Shown one piece after another: positions 48,551 to 56,880 of a stretch of DNA of 64,000 bases. The position numbers were made by a program, and so were the translations under genes. How positions within the stretch are numbered: the first letter of the stretch is position 1; each line of letters opens with the position of its first letter. The notes under the pieces were generated by a model. It had not been told where the DNA came from and did no database searches. It saw only the letters and a program-made list of their open reading frames with translations. The stretch is taken from positions 62,001 through 126,000 of the forward strand of contig NZ_JAAOTJ010000002.1 in assembly GCF_011297335.1 (NCBI RefSeq), written 5' to 3'. The DNA is from Catellatospora methionotrophica. GTDB lineage: Bacteria; Actinomycetota; Actinomycetes; Mycobacteriales; Micromonosporaceae.

Positions 48551-48579
48551 TTCACTGGAGGTGTCGAAGATCCTATAGT
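48551..48579 (+). promoter_or_regulatory. Sigma-70-like promoter of the DMT-like membrane gene
   Basis: TTCACT (48551-48556), 17 bp, then TATAGT (48574-48579): one of the best housekeeping-type -10 boxes in this GC-rich window, about 60 bp before the start at 48640. Confidence 0.6.
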
Positions 48580-48639
48580 TTCGTCGGCAGGACCCGTGAA
48601 CACCCGCTCACACCGGTACGCCGGTGAAACGATGAGGCG

Positions 48640-49521
48640 GTGCTGATGGTGAGCCTGTGCGGGGCGCTGGCCGCGGCGGTGTGCTTCGGGTTGTCGTCGG
48701 TGATGCAGGCCGTCGGCATGCGCCGGGCGGGGCCGGTCAGCGAGCAGGATCCGAAGTCGCTCGTACGCGCCTGGCTGACGGTGCCTTTCCTCGCCGGGAC
48801 CGGGTTGGACCTGCTCGGGTTCGGGTTCGAGCTGGTCGCGCTGCGGCATCTGCCGCTGTTCCTGGTGCAGGCGGCGATCGCGTCCGCGCTGGCGGTGACC
48901 GCCGTCGCGGCGGCCGTCGTCATGAAGGAGCGGCTCGGGCGGGCGGAGAAGTGCGCCGTGGCCGCCGTCTGCGTGGGACTCGCGCTGCTCGGAGTGTCGG
49001 CGGGGCCCGAGGGGGCGAACCGTGCGCACACCGACTTCTACACGGCCCTGGCCGCCTGCCTGGTCGGGCTGGCGGTGCTCGGCGCGGGTGCGGGCCGGCT
49101 GCCGGGGCGGTGGCGCACGGTGACCCTGGGCCTGTGCGCGGGGCTGTGCTTCGGGGTGCTGGCGCTGGCGGCGCGGACCCTGCCGCAGCTGGACCCGGCG
49201 CGGCTCATGCGGGAACCGGCGACGTACCTGGTCGCGGCGGCGAGCTTGATCGCGCTGGTGCTGTGGACGATGGCGCTGGCGGGCGGCTCGGTCACCACGG
49301 CCACCGCGGCGATGGTCATCGGGGAGACGGTGCTGCCCGCGGCGGTCGGGGTCGTGGTGCTCGGCGACGAGGCCCGCCCCGGCTGGGTGCCGGTCGCCGT
49401 AGGCGGCTTCCTGCTGGCCGTCGGCGGCGCCCTGGCCCTGGCCCGCTTCGGCGAACTGAGCAAATCTTCCTCCGGCGACACCCCCGCCGCACCGTCAGTC
49501 TCCCTCCCGCGAACCGGCTGA
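48640..49521 (+). CDS. DMT-superfamily-like integral membrane protein
   Basis: A 293-residue protein with about nine to ten membrane helices in two halves, each ending in short basic loops (MKERLGRAEK; LGDEARPGW). VTAVAAAVVMKERLGRAEK and TATAAMVIGETVLPAAVGVVVLGDEARPG are the E-R/E-x-L-type repeats of EamA-like drug/metabolite transporters. Substrate unknown. GTG 48640 or ATG 48646; GAGG at 48634 favours the latter by spacing. Preceded by a good promoter at 48551-48579. Confidence 0.8.
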   Translation: MLMVSLCGALAAAVCFGLSSVMQAVGMRRAGPVSEQDPKSLVRAWLTVPFLAGTGLDLLGFGFELVALRHLPLFLVQAAIASALAVTAVAAAVVMKERLGRAEKCAVAAVCVGLALLGVSAGPEGANRAHTDFYTALAACLVGLAVLGAGAGRLPGRWRTVTLGLCAGLCFGVLALAARTLPQLDPARLMREPATYLVAAASLIALVLWTMALAGGSVTTATAAMVIGETVLPAAVGVVVLGDEARPGWVPVAVGGFLLAVGGALALARFGELSKSSSGDTPAAPSVSLPRTG

Positions 49522-49555
49522 GCCCGCCGTAGCTACTACGCCCGCCGCGGGCGGC

Positions 49556-49993
49556 TCAGCGGGGGAGGGTGTAGCGGATTTTGGGGGCGGGGCGGGCGCC
49601 TTGGCGTTCGTAGAAGCGCTGGGCGTCGGTGTTCCAGGTGGGGGTCTGCCATTGGAGGTCGTCGTCGCCGGTTGCGGCGCGGACCGCGTCGAGGAGGCGG
49701 GTGCCGAGGCCCTGGCCGCGATGGGTGGCGGCGAGGTAGAGGCAGTCGAGGTGGGTGTAGGGGCGGCCGGTCCAGGTGGCGAAGTCGCGGGTCCAGGTGG
49801 CGTACCCGGCGAGGGTTCCGGCGTCGTCGGCGACGAGGCAGCGCAGCTTCGGCGGGTCGGCGAACAGGGCCGGGGCCAGCCGCTCGCCGAGGCCGGGCGG
49901 AGGCGGCGCGGCGCGTTCGTAGGAGGCGTGGTCGGCGATCAGGGCGAGCAGTTCGGGAAGATCGCCGGGTCGGACGGGCCGGATGATGGTCAC
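49556..49993 (-). CDS. GNAT family N-acetyltransferase
   Basis: A 145-residue GNAT enzyme: TIIRPVRPGDLPELLALIADHASYERA at the N-terminus, LDCLYLAATHRGQGLGTRLLDAV as motif A (R-G-x-G-x-G/L-x-x-L, acetyl-CoA binding) and NTDAQRFYERQGARP as motif B. The pattern is close to diamine/spermidine-type acetyltransferases. GTG 49993 is used; an ATG at 50035 would add 14 non-conserved residues, and neither has a good ribosome site. The TGCA-rich element copy B (50115-50154) is oriented towards this gene, 122 bp upstream, and may be its promoter/operator. Confidence 0.83.
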   Translation of the reverse strand: MTIIRPVRPGDLPELLALIADHASYERAAPPPPGLGERLAPALFADPPKLRCLVADDAGTLAGYATWTRDFATWTGRPYTHLDCLYLAATHRGQGLGTRLLDAVRAATGDDDLQWQTPTWNTDAQRFYERQGARPAPKIRYTLPR

Positions 49994-50319
49994 CAATCGA
50001 TCTTTTCTCGACAGGTGGGACGATGACCAGCCCATCGAGCGCCATATCTCATCCGGATGTCGCCCGCGTTACGCCAGGCAGGTGACGCTCTGTACGGGGA
50101 AGGAGTGCCAAAAGTCATCTGCACGTGCATCCGGCGCTTGCGCCTGCACAGGATCGTCTGCATGATGGGATACGCAACGACGTAACGTTTGCATTGTGGC
50201 ACTTGCATCTGTGGCCCGGACGACGTGGTGACACGGCGCCGGGCGGACGGCACGGACCCCACCCGGACCGCCCGGCTCCACCTCCCATCCGTGAGCACGT
50301 ACGCCGCAGTGAGGCACGT
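49994..50319. other. 326-bp intergenic region holding element copy B
   Basis: Divergent gap between the GNAT gene and the small SH3-like gene. It holds the 40-bp TGCA-rich element (50115-50154) and, on the small-gene side, a direct repeat: TTGCAT followed by TGTGGC at 50189-50200 and again at 50203-50215. No further gene is supported. Confidence 0.7.
50115..50154 (-). repeat. TGCA-rich cis element, copy B
   Basis: On the minus strand this 40-bp stretch runs from ATCCTGTGCA to GCAGATGA and matches copy A (20830-20868) in 34 of 40 aligned positions. It contains the palindrome TGCACGTGCA (50120-50129). As in copy A, the element points away from a small SH3-like gene (50320) and towards another gene (GNAT, 49993). 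Confidence 0.72.
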
Positions 50320-50577
50320 ATGCCAGCTCCCAGGATCAACCCCGCCCGGCGCGCTTCCGCCGAGATCGCGGCCACCGACTCGTACCAGTCCGGAGATCGG
50401 GTCTGGGTGTATCGCGAGCGCAAGTGGCAGGCAGGGATCATCTCCGACATCTCACCGGACAAGGCCGTGGTCATCTGCGGCGGCGACTCCGGGGTCGTGG
50501 AGGAGACCATGACCGCACCCCACCTCATGGTCCGTGACGACGTGTACCTCTACATCGACACCGTGACCTACGTGTGA
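50320..50577 (+). CDS. Small SH3/Tudor-like protein, paralogue of 20290-20553
   Basis: An 85-residue protein of unknown function: RINPARR...TDSYQSGDRVWVYRERKWQAGIISDISPDKAVVICGG...VRDDVYLYIDTVTYV. The block DRVWVYR, the W-x-x-GI turn and the C-terminal ID-x-x-x-YV are shared with the protein at 20290-20553; the strand pattern suggests a small barrel. ATG 50320 has GAGG 6 bases upstream. Unlike the first copy it has no DUF397/XRE pair next to it, but it keeps the TGCA-rich element on its upstream side. Confidence 0.75.
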   Translation: MPAPRINPARRASAEIAATDSYQSGDRVWVYRERKWQAGIISDISPDKAVVICGGDSGVVEETMTAPHLMVRDDVYLYIDTVTYV

Positions 50578-50676
50578 GGTGTCCGAAGACCGAGCCGGCT
50601 CTCGCGTAGCCTCGGGGGCCGGACCGGGCCAGGCGGGTGGCGCCGACGATGCCGGCGCCACCCGCCCCGGCTTTTC

Positions 50677-51150
50677 TCAGCCCCGGCGGGAGCGCCGGCG
50701 GCGCTGCCACTTCTCGCGCATCTCCAGCGGCACGAACACGGCCGTGGTGAGCACCGCGGCGACGACGGCCCACAGCGCGACCTGGCTGGGGCGCAGGTGG
50801 GCGACGCCCATGTTGGACGTCCACACGGGGTCCAGGCCGAGCGGCGGGAAGCCCTCCCAGAACAGCACCCACAGCAGCGGCACCAGGCCCATCGCGATGC
50901 CGTACGCGGTGAAGTGGCCGGCCTGCGAGAACAGCACGCCCATCACCACCGCCGCGATCATGTAGACGAGCACCGCGGTGCGCTGGCCGCCGTCCGACGG
51001 GATCCGGTCGACCAGGTAGTTCCACAGGTCCACGATGGTGGACAGCACGGGCTGCCAGTACACCGCGATCAGCACCAGGGACACCACGATCACGATCGCG
51101 ATGCCCAGGCCCTTGAGAATCTTGAATGCGCCGGCTTCTGCCTGCGTCAC
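50677..51150 (-). CDS. Small polytopic membrane protein of unknown function
   Basis: A 157-residue protein with four hydrophobic helices (ILKGLGIAIVIVVSLVLIAVYW; TAVLVYMIAAVVMGVLF; YGIAMGLVPLLWVLFWEG; VALWAVVAAVLTTAVFVPLEM) and a basic C-terminal tail (EKWQRRRRSRRG). No family recognised. The GTG at 51150 has GGAGG 6 bases upstream. Apparently monocistronic. Confidence 0.78.
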   Translation of the reverse strand: MTQAEAGAFKILKGLGIAIVIVVSLVLIAVYWQPVLSTIVDLWNYLVDRIPSDGGQRTAVLVYMIAAVVMGVLFSQAGHFTAYGIAMGLVPLLWVLFWEGFPPLGLDPVWTSNMGVAHLRPSQVALWAVVAAVLTTAVFVPLEMREKWQRRRRSRRG

Positions 51151-51443
51151 AGCGTTCCTCCCTCACCGATACCGTTCACGCCGGCGCTCCCGCGGCGCGG
51201 GGCCCCTGCGGCCGCGGTCATCCAGATCGGAACGACATCGGCCGAGGTGGACGTACGGTTGCGAGGGTCGCGCAGCACCGGTCCGGTGGAGCTGAGGGGC
51301 ATTTCGCGGACGGGGCCGTGCGAGCGGCGCGCCGATCATCCCACCACGGTGTGCGCTCGGCGAGAGCTGTCCGACCGGTTCCCGCTGCCGCAACGGCCGA
51401 CCTGCGAGAAGATCCTGCGACGGGTTCGCGACAGTGGCCGTGC
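51151..51443. other. 293-bp gap without a supported gene
   Basis: Between the start of the membrane-protein gene and the stop of the alpha/beta hydrolase. Only an isolated 13-bp palindrome, CACCGGTCCGGTG at 51276-51288, stands out; its role is unknown. Confidence 0.5.
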
Positions 51444-52403
51444 TCAGCTGCTGAGCGCGTCCCGCAGGAAGCGCTGCGCGGCGGCGTTGGCGGGTCCGGC
51501 GACCGACACCGGCATCAAGTTGAAACTGTGGCCCGCTCCCGGCACCACCAGCAGTCGCGCCGGCGAACGGGCGGCGAGCAGGCGGGCGTACAGGAACAGG
51601 GTGTCGTCGAGCAGCGGGTCCTCGGTGCCGACGGTGAGCAGGACGGGCGGCAGGCCGTCGAGGCGGGCGTACAGCGGGGAGGCGGCCGGGTCGGTGCGCT
51701 GGGCGGGGTCGGGCGCGTACTGCTCGGCGTACCAGCGCATGCGTTCCGTGGTGAGCACGCCGCCGCGGGCGTCGTCCCAGTCGCGGGCGCTCGGGGTGAG
51801 GGTCAGGTCGTATGCGCCGTAGCAAAGGTTGAGGGCCCGCAGGGCCGTTGCGGCGGGGCGTTCGCGCAGGCGCAGCGCGACGGCCAGGGCGAGGTTGGCC
51901 CCGGCCGACTCGCCGCCCATGGTGGCCGTGACGGCGCCGAGGTCGCGGACGTGGTCGAGCAGGTGGCGGGCGGCTGCCTCGCAGTCGTCGAGCTGGCCGG
52001 GGAACGGCCGCTCGGGCGCGAGCGCGTAGTCGAGGCTCGCCACCGTCTGGCCGGTGCCGCGCACCAGGTCCTCCAGGTAGGAGTCCTGCTCGTCGGCCGC
52101 GCCGACGACCCAGCCGCCGCCGTGGACGTGTACGTACAGGCCGGTCGGGGTCGGTGCGTCGAACACGCGGACGCGCATCGACCCGTGCGGCAGAGGGACG
52201 GTGATCTCGCGGGCCAGCGCCGAGCGCGGCAGGACTCCGCCCGGTGCCAGTGCGGCGAGCCGCTCGCGGGCCTGGGCCCGGTAGGCCTGCGCGCTGTCCG
52301 GCGGCCAGCCCATCTCCCGGACGATCGCCCCCAGGGCGGCGTTGGACTCGACGACGTCAGGTGCGTACGCCGTCTGCGCGAACGTGCTCTCGTCCAGTCC
52401 CAC
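51444..52403 (-). CDS. Alpha/beta hydrolase, hormone-sensitive-lipase family
   Basis: A 319-residue esterase/lipase of family IV. VHVHGGGWVVG is the HGGG oxyanion motif, MGGESAGANLALAVAL the nucleophile Ser elbow, VGTEDPLLDD the acid and PGAGHSFNLM the catalytic His. It probably hydrolyses short-chain esters inside the cell. GTG 52403 starts the conserved region, with a close GGAGAG; the frame is open far upstream. It is divergent from the universal stress protein gene. Confidence 0.87.
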   Translation of the reverse strand: MGLDESTFAQTAYAPDVVESNAALGAIVREMGWPPDSAQAYRAQARERLAALAPGGVLPRSALAREITVPLPHGSMRVRVFDAPTPTGLYVHVHGGGWVVGAADEQDSYLEDLVRGTGQTVASLDYALAPERPFPGQLDDCEAAARHLLDHVRDLGAVTATMGGESAGANLALAVALRLRERPAATALRALNLCYGAYDLTLTPSARDWDDARGGVLTTERMRWYAEQYAPDPAQRTDPAASPLYARLDGLPPVLLTVGTEDPLLDDTLFLYARLLAARSPARLLVVPGAGHSFNLMPVSVAGPANAAAQRFLRDALSS

Positions 52404-52524
52404 CTCTCCAATCTGAGCCGCGCCCGGCTGGACCGGGGGGCCTTCGGCGGAAATCCCCGGACCGGCCGTCAACCGGGACACACGGCCCGCCATCTGGATC
52501 GATACTGGGGGTGGGGGACACGCT

Positions 52525-53394
52525 ATGAGCGAGCAGGCGATGGTCGTGGTGGGCGTGGACGGGTCCGCGTCGGCGCTGGGGGCGGTACGCGAGGCCACCC
52601 GCGAGGCGGCGTGGCGCGGGTGCGGGCTGCGGATCGTGCACGCCTTCATCTGGCCCCTCATGCATGTCGACACCGGCCCGTCGGAACTCGTGCCCGAGGG
52701 CGGGCTGCGCCACGACGCGGAGCGGGTGCTGGCCGAGGCGACCAAGGTGGCGAAGGCCGCGAATGGCCGGGTCGAGGTGACGGCCGACCTGGTCACGGGC
52801 GGTCCGGCGGGAGTGCTGCTGGGGGCGGCGCGGGGCGCGCGGCTGCTGGTGCTCGGGGACCGGGGCCTGGGCGGGTTCGCCGGACTGCTGCTGGGCTCGG
52901 TCGCGGTCGAGGTTACGGCGCACTGCGCCACGCCCGTGCTGGTGGTACGCGGCGAGACCCGGCCCGGTCCGGTCGTGCTCGGGGTCGACGGCTCGCCGGG
53001 GTCGGCGGCGGCGGTACGGGAGGCGTTCGGCGAGGCCCGGCAGCGCGACACGGAAGTGCTGGCGGTGCGGGTGTGGCACGACGCGGCCACGACACTGTCC
53101 TACTCGATGCCCGCGCTCTACGACGCCGACGCCGCGCGCACGGCCGAGCAGCAGGAGTTGGACGCGGCCATCGACGCCGTACGCAAACAGCATCCCGAGG
53201 TGAGGGTGCGCACCCGGCTCGTGTCCGGGCGGACCGGGCGGGAGCTGCTGCGGCTGAGCGAGCAGGCGCAGTTGATGGTGGTCGGGGCACGGGGTAGGGG
53301 CGGATTCAAGGGGCTGCTGCTGGGTTCGGTCAGCCAGCAACTGCTGCACCATGCGGCGTGCCCGGTGCTGGTGGTGCGGCATACGCCCGGGTGA
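52525..53394 (+). CDS. Tandem universal stress protein (two UspA domains)
   Basis: A 289-residue protein with two UspA domains. First: VVVGVDGSASALGAVREA...LLVLGDRGLGGFAGLLLGSVAVEVTAHCATPVLVVR (about 6-147); second: VVLGVDGSPGSAAAVREA...LMVVGARGRGGFKGLLLGSVSQQLLHHAACPVLVVRH (about 152-289). Both keep the ATP-binding G-x-x-G-x(9)-G-S-V signature. In actinobacteria such proteins belong to dormancy, hypoxia and stress responses. The gene ends at a hairpin. Confidence 0.93.
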   Translation: MSEQAMVVVGVDGSASALGAVREATREAAWRGCGLRIVHAFIWPLMHVDTGPSELVPEGGLRHDAERVLAEATKVAKAANGRVEVTADLVTGGPAGVLLGAARGARLLVLGDRGLGGFAGLLLGSVAVEVTAHCATPVLVVRGETRPGPVVLGVDGSPGSAAAVREAFGEARQRDTEVLAVRVWHDAATTLSYSMPALYDADAARTAEQQELDAAIDAVRKQHPEVRVRTRLVSGRTGRELLRLSEQAQLMVVGARGRGGFKGLLLGSVSQQLLHHAACPVLVVRHTPG

Positions 53395-53424
53395 GCGGGG
53401 AGACGGGCTGAGCCGTCTCCCCGC
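53395..53424. terminator. Bidirectional hairpin terminator
   Basis: GCGGGGAGACGG (53395-53406) pairs perfectly with CCGTCTCCCCGC (53413-53424) around GCTGAG, between convergent genes ending at 53394 and 53430. Confidence 0.8.
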
Positions 53425-53429
53425 CGCGA

Positions 53430-53636
53430 TCACGCCAGTCTCAGGCTGGCGCGTCTGCGCTCACGATCGATCTCGATGATCTGTACCGTGACGTTCGCGC
53501 CGACCTGGGGCTCGATCTCACCGTGCAGCAGGCCGTGGGCGTCGTCGGCGATGCTGACGAAGGCGCCGAACGGCACGATCTGGACGACCTGGCCTACCAG
53601 GACGTCACCGGCGTTGAGTTCTTCGAAGCGGGACAT
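53430..53636 (-). CDS. Small S1-domain RNA-binding protein
   Basis: A 68-residue protein that is a single S1/OB-fold domain: GDVLVGQVVQIVPFGAFVSIADDAHGLLHGEIEPQVGANVTVQIIEIDRERRRASLRL follows the S1 pattern (G-x-V-x-x-I-x-x-F-G-A-F-V...G-L-[VL]-H...G...V-x-V-x-x-I-D-x-x-[RK]-x-R-x-x-L-S-x). It presumably binds RNA. The ATG at 53636 is preceded by AAGGAGGTGATC, a full 12-nt complement to the 3' end of 16S rRNA, implying very strong translation initiation. Confidence 0.85.
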   Translation of the reverse strand: MSRFEELNAGDVLVGQVVQIVPFGAFVSIADDAHGLLHGEIEPQVGANVTVQIIEIDRERRRASLRLA

Positions 53637-53837
53637 GCGATCACCTCCTTCCTCGGCAGGCTCCGCTGGTGCGGGCGTCGTCGAAGGAGGGCGGGCCACG
53701 GGCCCGCCGGGCGATCACGGCTCAGCCGGATGCCTCATCTGATCACGGCACTGGGCCGACCCGGCAGTCACAGCGGTGACCCTAACGGGGACGACCGTGC
53801 CCGGCAAGCGCGAGGTGGGGGTGACACCGCCGAAATG

Positions 53838-53858
53838 AACTTGCAGCCACTGCAAGTT
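53838..53858. promoter_or_regulatory. TetR operator of the efflux pair
   Basis: AACTTGCAG (53838-53846) and CTGCAAGTT (53850-53858) are perfect 9-bp arms around CCA. The site ends 17 bp before the GTG start of the TetR gene, so it probably covers the start point; binding would repress the TetR-MFS operon. Confidence 0.82.
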
Positions 53859-53875
53859 TGTTGTTTGATCTGCCC

Positions 53876-54493
53876 GTGACCCCGATCGACCAGGATGCGC
53901 CGCTGGGCCGGCGCGACCTCCGCAAGCAGCAGACCCGGGCCGCGCTGACCGGCGCGGCGCTGCGGCTGTGCTCGCTGCGCGGCTTCGACCAGGTCACCGT
54001 CGACGACATCAGCGGCGAGGCGGGCGTGTCCTCGCGCACCTTCTTCAACTACTTCGCCTCCAAGGAGGACGCCGTGCTCGGCGACCACCTGGTGGAGGTC
54101 GACGCGATGCGGGCCCGGCTGGCGGTGCTGCTGCCCACCATGCCGGTGCTGGAGGCGATCCGCCGCGCCGTGCTGCTGCCGGTCGCCGCGATGGAGGCCG
54201 ACCGCGACCACTGGTTCCTGCGCATGGAGATCATCAAGCACAGCCCGCAGCTGCTGCCGCGGCTCGTGCTCAGCAACGCCGAGGCCGAGCGCGCGACCAC
54301 CGAGCAGATCGCCGCGCACCTCGGCGTCGACCCGGCGACCCACGTCTACCCGGCGCTGGTGGTCGCCACCACCAGCGCCGCCTTCCGGGTCGCCGCGACC
54401 GGCTGGATGGCCGCGGCGGGCGCGCGCTCCCTGGGCGCGCTCGTCGACCGGGCGTTCACCGCGCTGGCCGCGGGACTGCCCGATCCGGACTGA
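53876..54493 (+). CDS. TetR family regulator of the MFS efflux gene
   Basis: A 205-residue TetR protein: LRKQQTRAALTGAALRLCSLRGFDQVTVDDISGEAGVSSRTFFNYFASKEDAV (about 15-67) is the helix-turn-helix with the S-x-x-T-F-F-x-Y-F-x-x-K ending of the QacR/AcrR-like group. The C-terminal domain is helical. The GTG at 53876 lies just after the palindrome at 53838-53858, and a nearly leaderless transcript is likely. It is followed after 63 bp, including a small CCGGGTG/CACCCGG hairpin (54514-54532), by the MFS transporter it presumably controls. Confidence 0.9.
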   Translation: MTPIDQDAPLGRRDLRKQQTRAALTGAALRLCSLRGFDQVTVDDISGEAGVSSRTFFNYFASKEDAVLGDHLVEVDAMRARLAVLLPTMPVLEAIRRAVLLPVAAMEADRDHWFLRMEIIKHSPQLLPRLVLSNAEAERATTEQIAAHLGVDPATHVYPALVVATTSAAFRVAATGWMAAAGARSLGALVDRAFTALAAGLPDPD

Positions 54494-54556
54494 CCCGGTT
54501 CCCCTGAATCCCCCCGGGTGGTCCTCACCCGGTAGTCGCACCACGTGAGGAACAGA

Positions 54557-56215
54557 ATGACCACGACCGAGATACCGGCGCAGACGGCCGGACCCGACCC
54601 CGACACGGTGCCGATGTCGCGCCGTGAGGTGATGCAGGCGCTGTCCGGGCTGATGCTGGGCATGTTCGTGTCCATCCTGGCGGGGACGGTCGTGGCCAAC
54701 GCGCTGCCGCGCATCATCGCCGCCCTGGACGGCAGCCAGTCCGTCTACACCTGGATCGTCACCACCGAGCTGCTGGCGATGACCGCGACCGTGCCGCTGT
54801 GGGGCAAGGCCGCCGACCTGTACAGCAAGAAGCTGCTCATCCAGCTCTCGCTGAGCCTGTTCGTGGTCGGCTCGCTCATCGCGGGCTTCACCCCGAACGT
54901 CGAGATCCTGCTCGTCAGCCGCGTCGTGCAGGGCGTCGGCGCGGGCGGCATGACCGCGCTCGCCATGATCGTCATGGCGGCGATGATCCCGCCTCGGGAG
55001 ATGGGCCGCTACTCGGGCATCTTCGGCGCGGTGTTCGGCATCGGCACCATCGCCGGGCCGCTGATCGGCGGCGTACTGGTGGACACCTCGTGGCTGGGCT
55101 GGCGCTGGACGTTCTTCATCGGCGTCCCGTTCACCCTGCTGGCCATCTTCATTCTGCAGCGCACGCTGCACCTGCCGGCGACCCCGCCGGGCAAGGTGAA
55201 GATCGACTACTGGGGTGCGTTCCTGATCACCGCGGGCGTCTCGACGCTGCTCATCTGGTCGACGCTGGCGGGCAACAAGTTCGCGTGGGCGTCGAGCTGG
55301 ACCGCGCTGCTGGTCACCGTCGGCCTGGTGCTGCTGGCGCTGGCCGTGTGGGTCGAGTCGCGGGCCAAGGAGCCGATCATCCCGCTCGGCATCTTCCGCA
55401 GCCGCACCGTCACCCTCACCACGATCGCCAGCGTGCTGGTCGGTCTGGCGCTGATGGGCGGCGCGGTGTTCCTGTCGCAGTACTTCCAGATCTCGCTGGG
55501 CAAGACGCCCACGGTGGCCGGCCTGATGAGCCTGCCGATGATCTTCGGTCTGCTGTTCTCGTCCACCATCGCGGGCGGGCTCATCACCAAGTACGGCAAG
55601 TGGAAGATCTACCTGGTCGTCGGCGCGATCGTGATGACGGCGGGCATGCTGCTGCTGGGCACCATCGACCACACGACGAGCGTGCCGCTGGTGTCGGTGT
55701 ACATGGCGGTGCTCGGCATCGGCGTCGGCCTGCTCATGCAGAACCTGGTGCTGGCCGCACAGAACGACGTGCCCGCGCACGACCTGGGCGTCACCACCTC
55801 GGTGCTGACCTTCTTCCGCAGCATGGGCAGCGCGGTCGGTGTCAGCGCGCTGGGTGCGGTGATGACCAGCCGGATCAGCGACCTGCGCGAGGAGCGGTTC
55901 GGCCCGGCTCCCGCGGGCAGCAGCTCCAGCCAGGTGCCCGACCTGGCCTCGCTGCCGCCGGAGGTCAAGGCGATCGTCGCCGAGATCTACGGCCTGGCCA
56001 CCGCCGACCTGTTCCTGGTCGGCGCACCGGTCGCGGCGCTGGCGTTCATCGTGGTGCTGTTCATCAAAGAGAAGCCGCTCAGCACGCTCAGCGGCGCGGA
56101 CCGGCTCGCCATGGAGTCGGCGGCCGCCGACGGCACCGACCTGGGCGCGGAGTCCGCGGCCGAGCCGGTGGCGAAGTCGGACGACCAGCCGGACGGGCTC
56201 GTCCAGGTGAAGTGA
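54557..56215 (+). CDS. DHA2-type MFS multidrug transporter (EmrB/QacA-like, 14 helices)
   Basis: A 552-residue MFS transporter with about 14 membrane helices. LGMFVSILAGTVVANALPRIIAALDGSQSVYTWIVTTELLAMTATVPLWGKAADLYSKK holds motif D1 and motif A (G-K-x-A-D-x-x-x-x-K); GVGAGGMTALAMIVMAAMIPPREMGRYSGIFGAVFGIGTIAGPLIGGVLVD holds motifs B and C of drug exporters. It pumps drugs or a metabolite out using the proton gradient. ATG 54557 follows GAGGAACAGA. It is transcribed with the TetR gene and ends at a hairpin (56231-56259). Confidence 0.92.
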   Translation: MTTTEIPAQTAGPDPDTVPMSRREVMQALSGLMLGMFVSILAGTVVANALPRIIAALDGSQSVYTWIVTTELLAMTATVPLWGKAADLYSKKLLIQLSLSLFVVGSLIAGFTPNVEILLVSRVVQGVGAGGMTALAMIVMAAMIPPREMGRYSGIFGAVFGIGTIAGPLIGGVLVDTSWLGWRWTFFIGVPFTLLAIFILQRTLHLPATPPGKVKIDYWGAFLITAGVSTLLIWSTLAGNKFAWASSWTALLVTVGLVLLALAVWVESRAKEPIIPLGIFRSRTVTLTTIASVLVGLALMGGAVFLSQYFQISLGKTPTVAGLMSLPMIFGLLFSSTIAGGLITKYGKWKIYLVVGAIVMTAGMLLLGTIDHTTSVPLVSVYMAVLGIGVGLLMQNLVLAAQNDVPAHDLGVTTSVLTFFRSMGSAVGVSALGAVMTSRISDLREERFGPAPAGSSSSQVPDLASLPPEVKAIVAEIYGLATADLFLVGAPVAALAFIVVLFIKEKPLSTLSGADRLAMESAAADGTDLGAESAAEPVAKSDDQPDGLVQVK

Positions 56216-56230
56216 CCGGATGCCGGTCGA

Positions 56231-56259
56231 GGGCGTCCGTGCCGAGCGCGCGGACGCCC
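56231..56259 (+). terminator. Hairpin terminator after the MFS gene
   Basis: GGGCGTCCG (56231-56239) pairs with CGGACGCCC (56251-56259), 16 bp past the stop of the transporter gene, followed by CTTCGCG. Confidence 0.7.
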
Positions 56260-56357
56260 CTTCGCGTATCCGGGCAGGTGACCTGTGCCGGAATGCCGGC
56301 CGAACCGGCTGGCCTGAGCCCGCCGGCTGTGGCCTGCGTCGCATGACCGCCCCGGAT

Positions 56358-56385
56358 TGTCACACCGTGGCCGGGCTGTCCCGTC
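56358..56385 (+). promoter_or_regulatory. ECF41-type promoter
   Basis: TGTCACA (56358-56364), a 17-bp spacer, then CGTC (56382-56385). This is the pattern known for ECF41 sigma factors, and it lies 57 bp upstream of the AhpD-like gene whose neighbour encodes an ECF41 sigma factor. It implies that the sigma factor drives its own operon. Confidence 0.78.
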
Positions 56386-56442
56386 ATTCCTACGGCGGCG
56401 GCCGTCGGTTGCCGCGACAATGGAACACGGAGGGGCAAACCG

Positions 56443-56880
56443 ATGAATCAGCGGATGAACCTGGGCGAACTCGCACCGGAGGGCTACCAGGCGGTGCTGG
56501 GACTGGAGAAGTACCTGCGCAAGAGCCTCGACGCCCGGTTGCTGGACCTGGTGAAGCTGCGCGCCTCGCTGCTCAACGGCTGCGCCTTCTGCATCGACCT
56601 GCACGGCACGGACCTGGTCAAGCAGGGCGCCGACGTGCGCGAGGTGCTCGGCGTCAGCGCGTGGTGGGAGTTCTCGGGCTTCGACGCCCGCGAGCGGGCC
56701 GCCCTGGCACTCACCGACGCGGTGACCAAGCTCGGCGAGTACGGCGTGTCCGACGAGGTGTGGGACACCGCCCGCGCGGCCTTCACCGACAAGGAGGTCG
56801 CCGACCTCATCCTCGCCATCGGCACCATCAACCTGTGGAACCGCATAGGCGTGACCACCCGAATGCACCCGGCGGTGTGA
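56443..56880 (+). CDS. AhpD-like carboxymuconolactone decarboxylase family protein
   Basis: A 145-residue alpha-helical protein of the CMD/AhpD fold. NGCAFCIDLHG supplies C47, C50 and H54, the redox or peroxidase-type C-x-x-C-x-x-x-H motif. Such proteins reduce peroxides or act as partners of oxidoreductases. It is the standard neighbour (COE gene) of ECF41 sigma factors, and its stop overlaps the sigma-gene start by one base (TGATG, 56878-56882). GGAGG precedes the ATG. Transcription should start at the ECF41-type promoter 56358-56385. Confidence 0.92.
   Translation: MNQRMNLGELAPEGYQAVLGLEKYLRKSLDARLLDLVKLRASLLNGCAFCIDLHGTDLVKQGADVREVLGVSAWWEFSGFDARERAALALTDAVTKLGEYGVSDEVWDTARAAFTDKEVADLILAIGTINLWNRIGVTTRMHPAV

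Noticed and set aside
49522-49555. Terminator between the DMT-like and GNAT genes
   Set aside because: Some CCCGCC/GGCGGG complementarity exists in the 34-bp gap, but several weak pairings compete and none is clearly stable.
53768-56344. 858-codon minus-strand open frame over the TetR-MFS pair
   Set aside because: His/Arg/Gln-rich antisense translation; the plus strand encodes an obvious TetR and 14-helix transporter.
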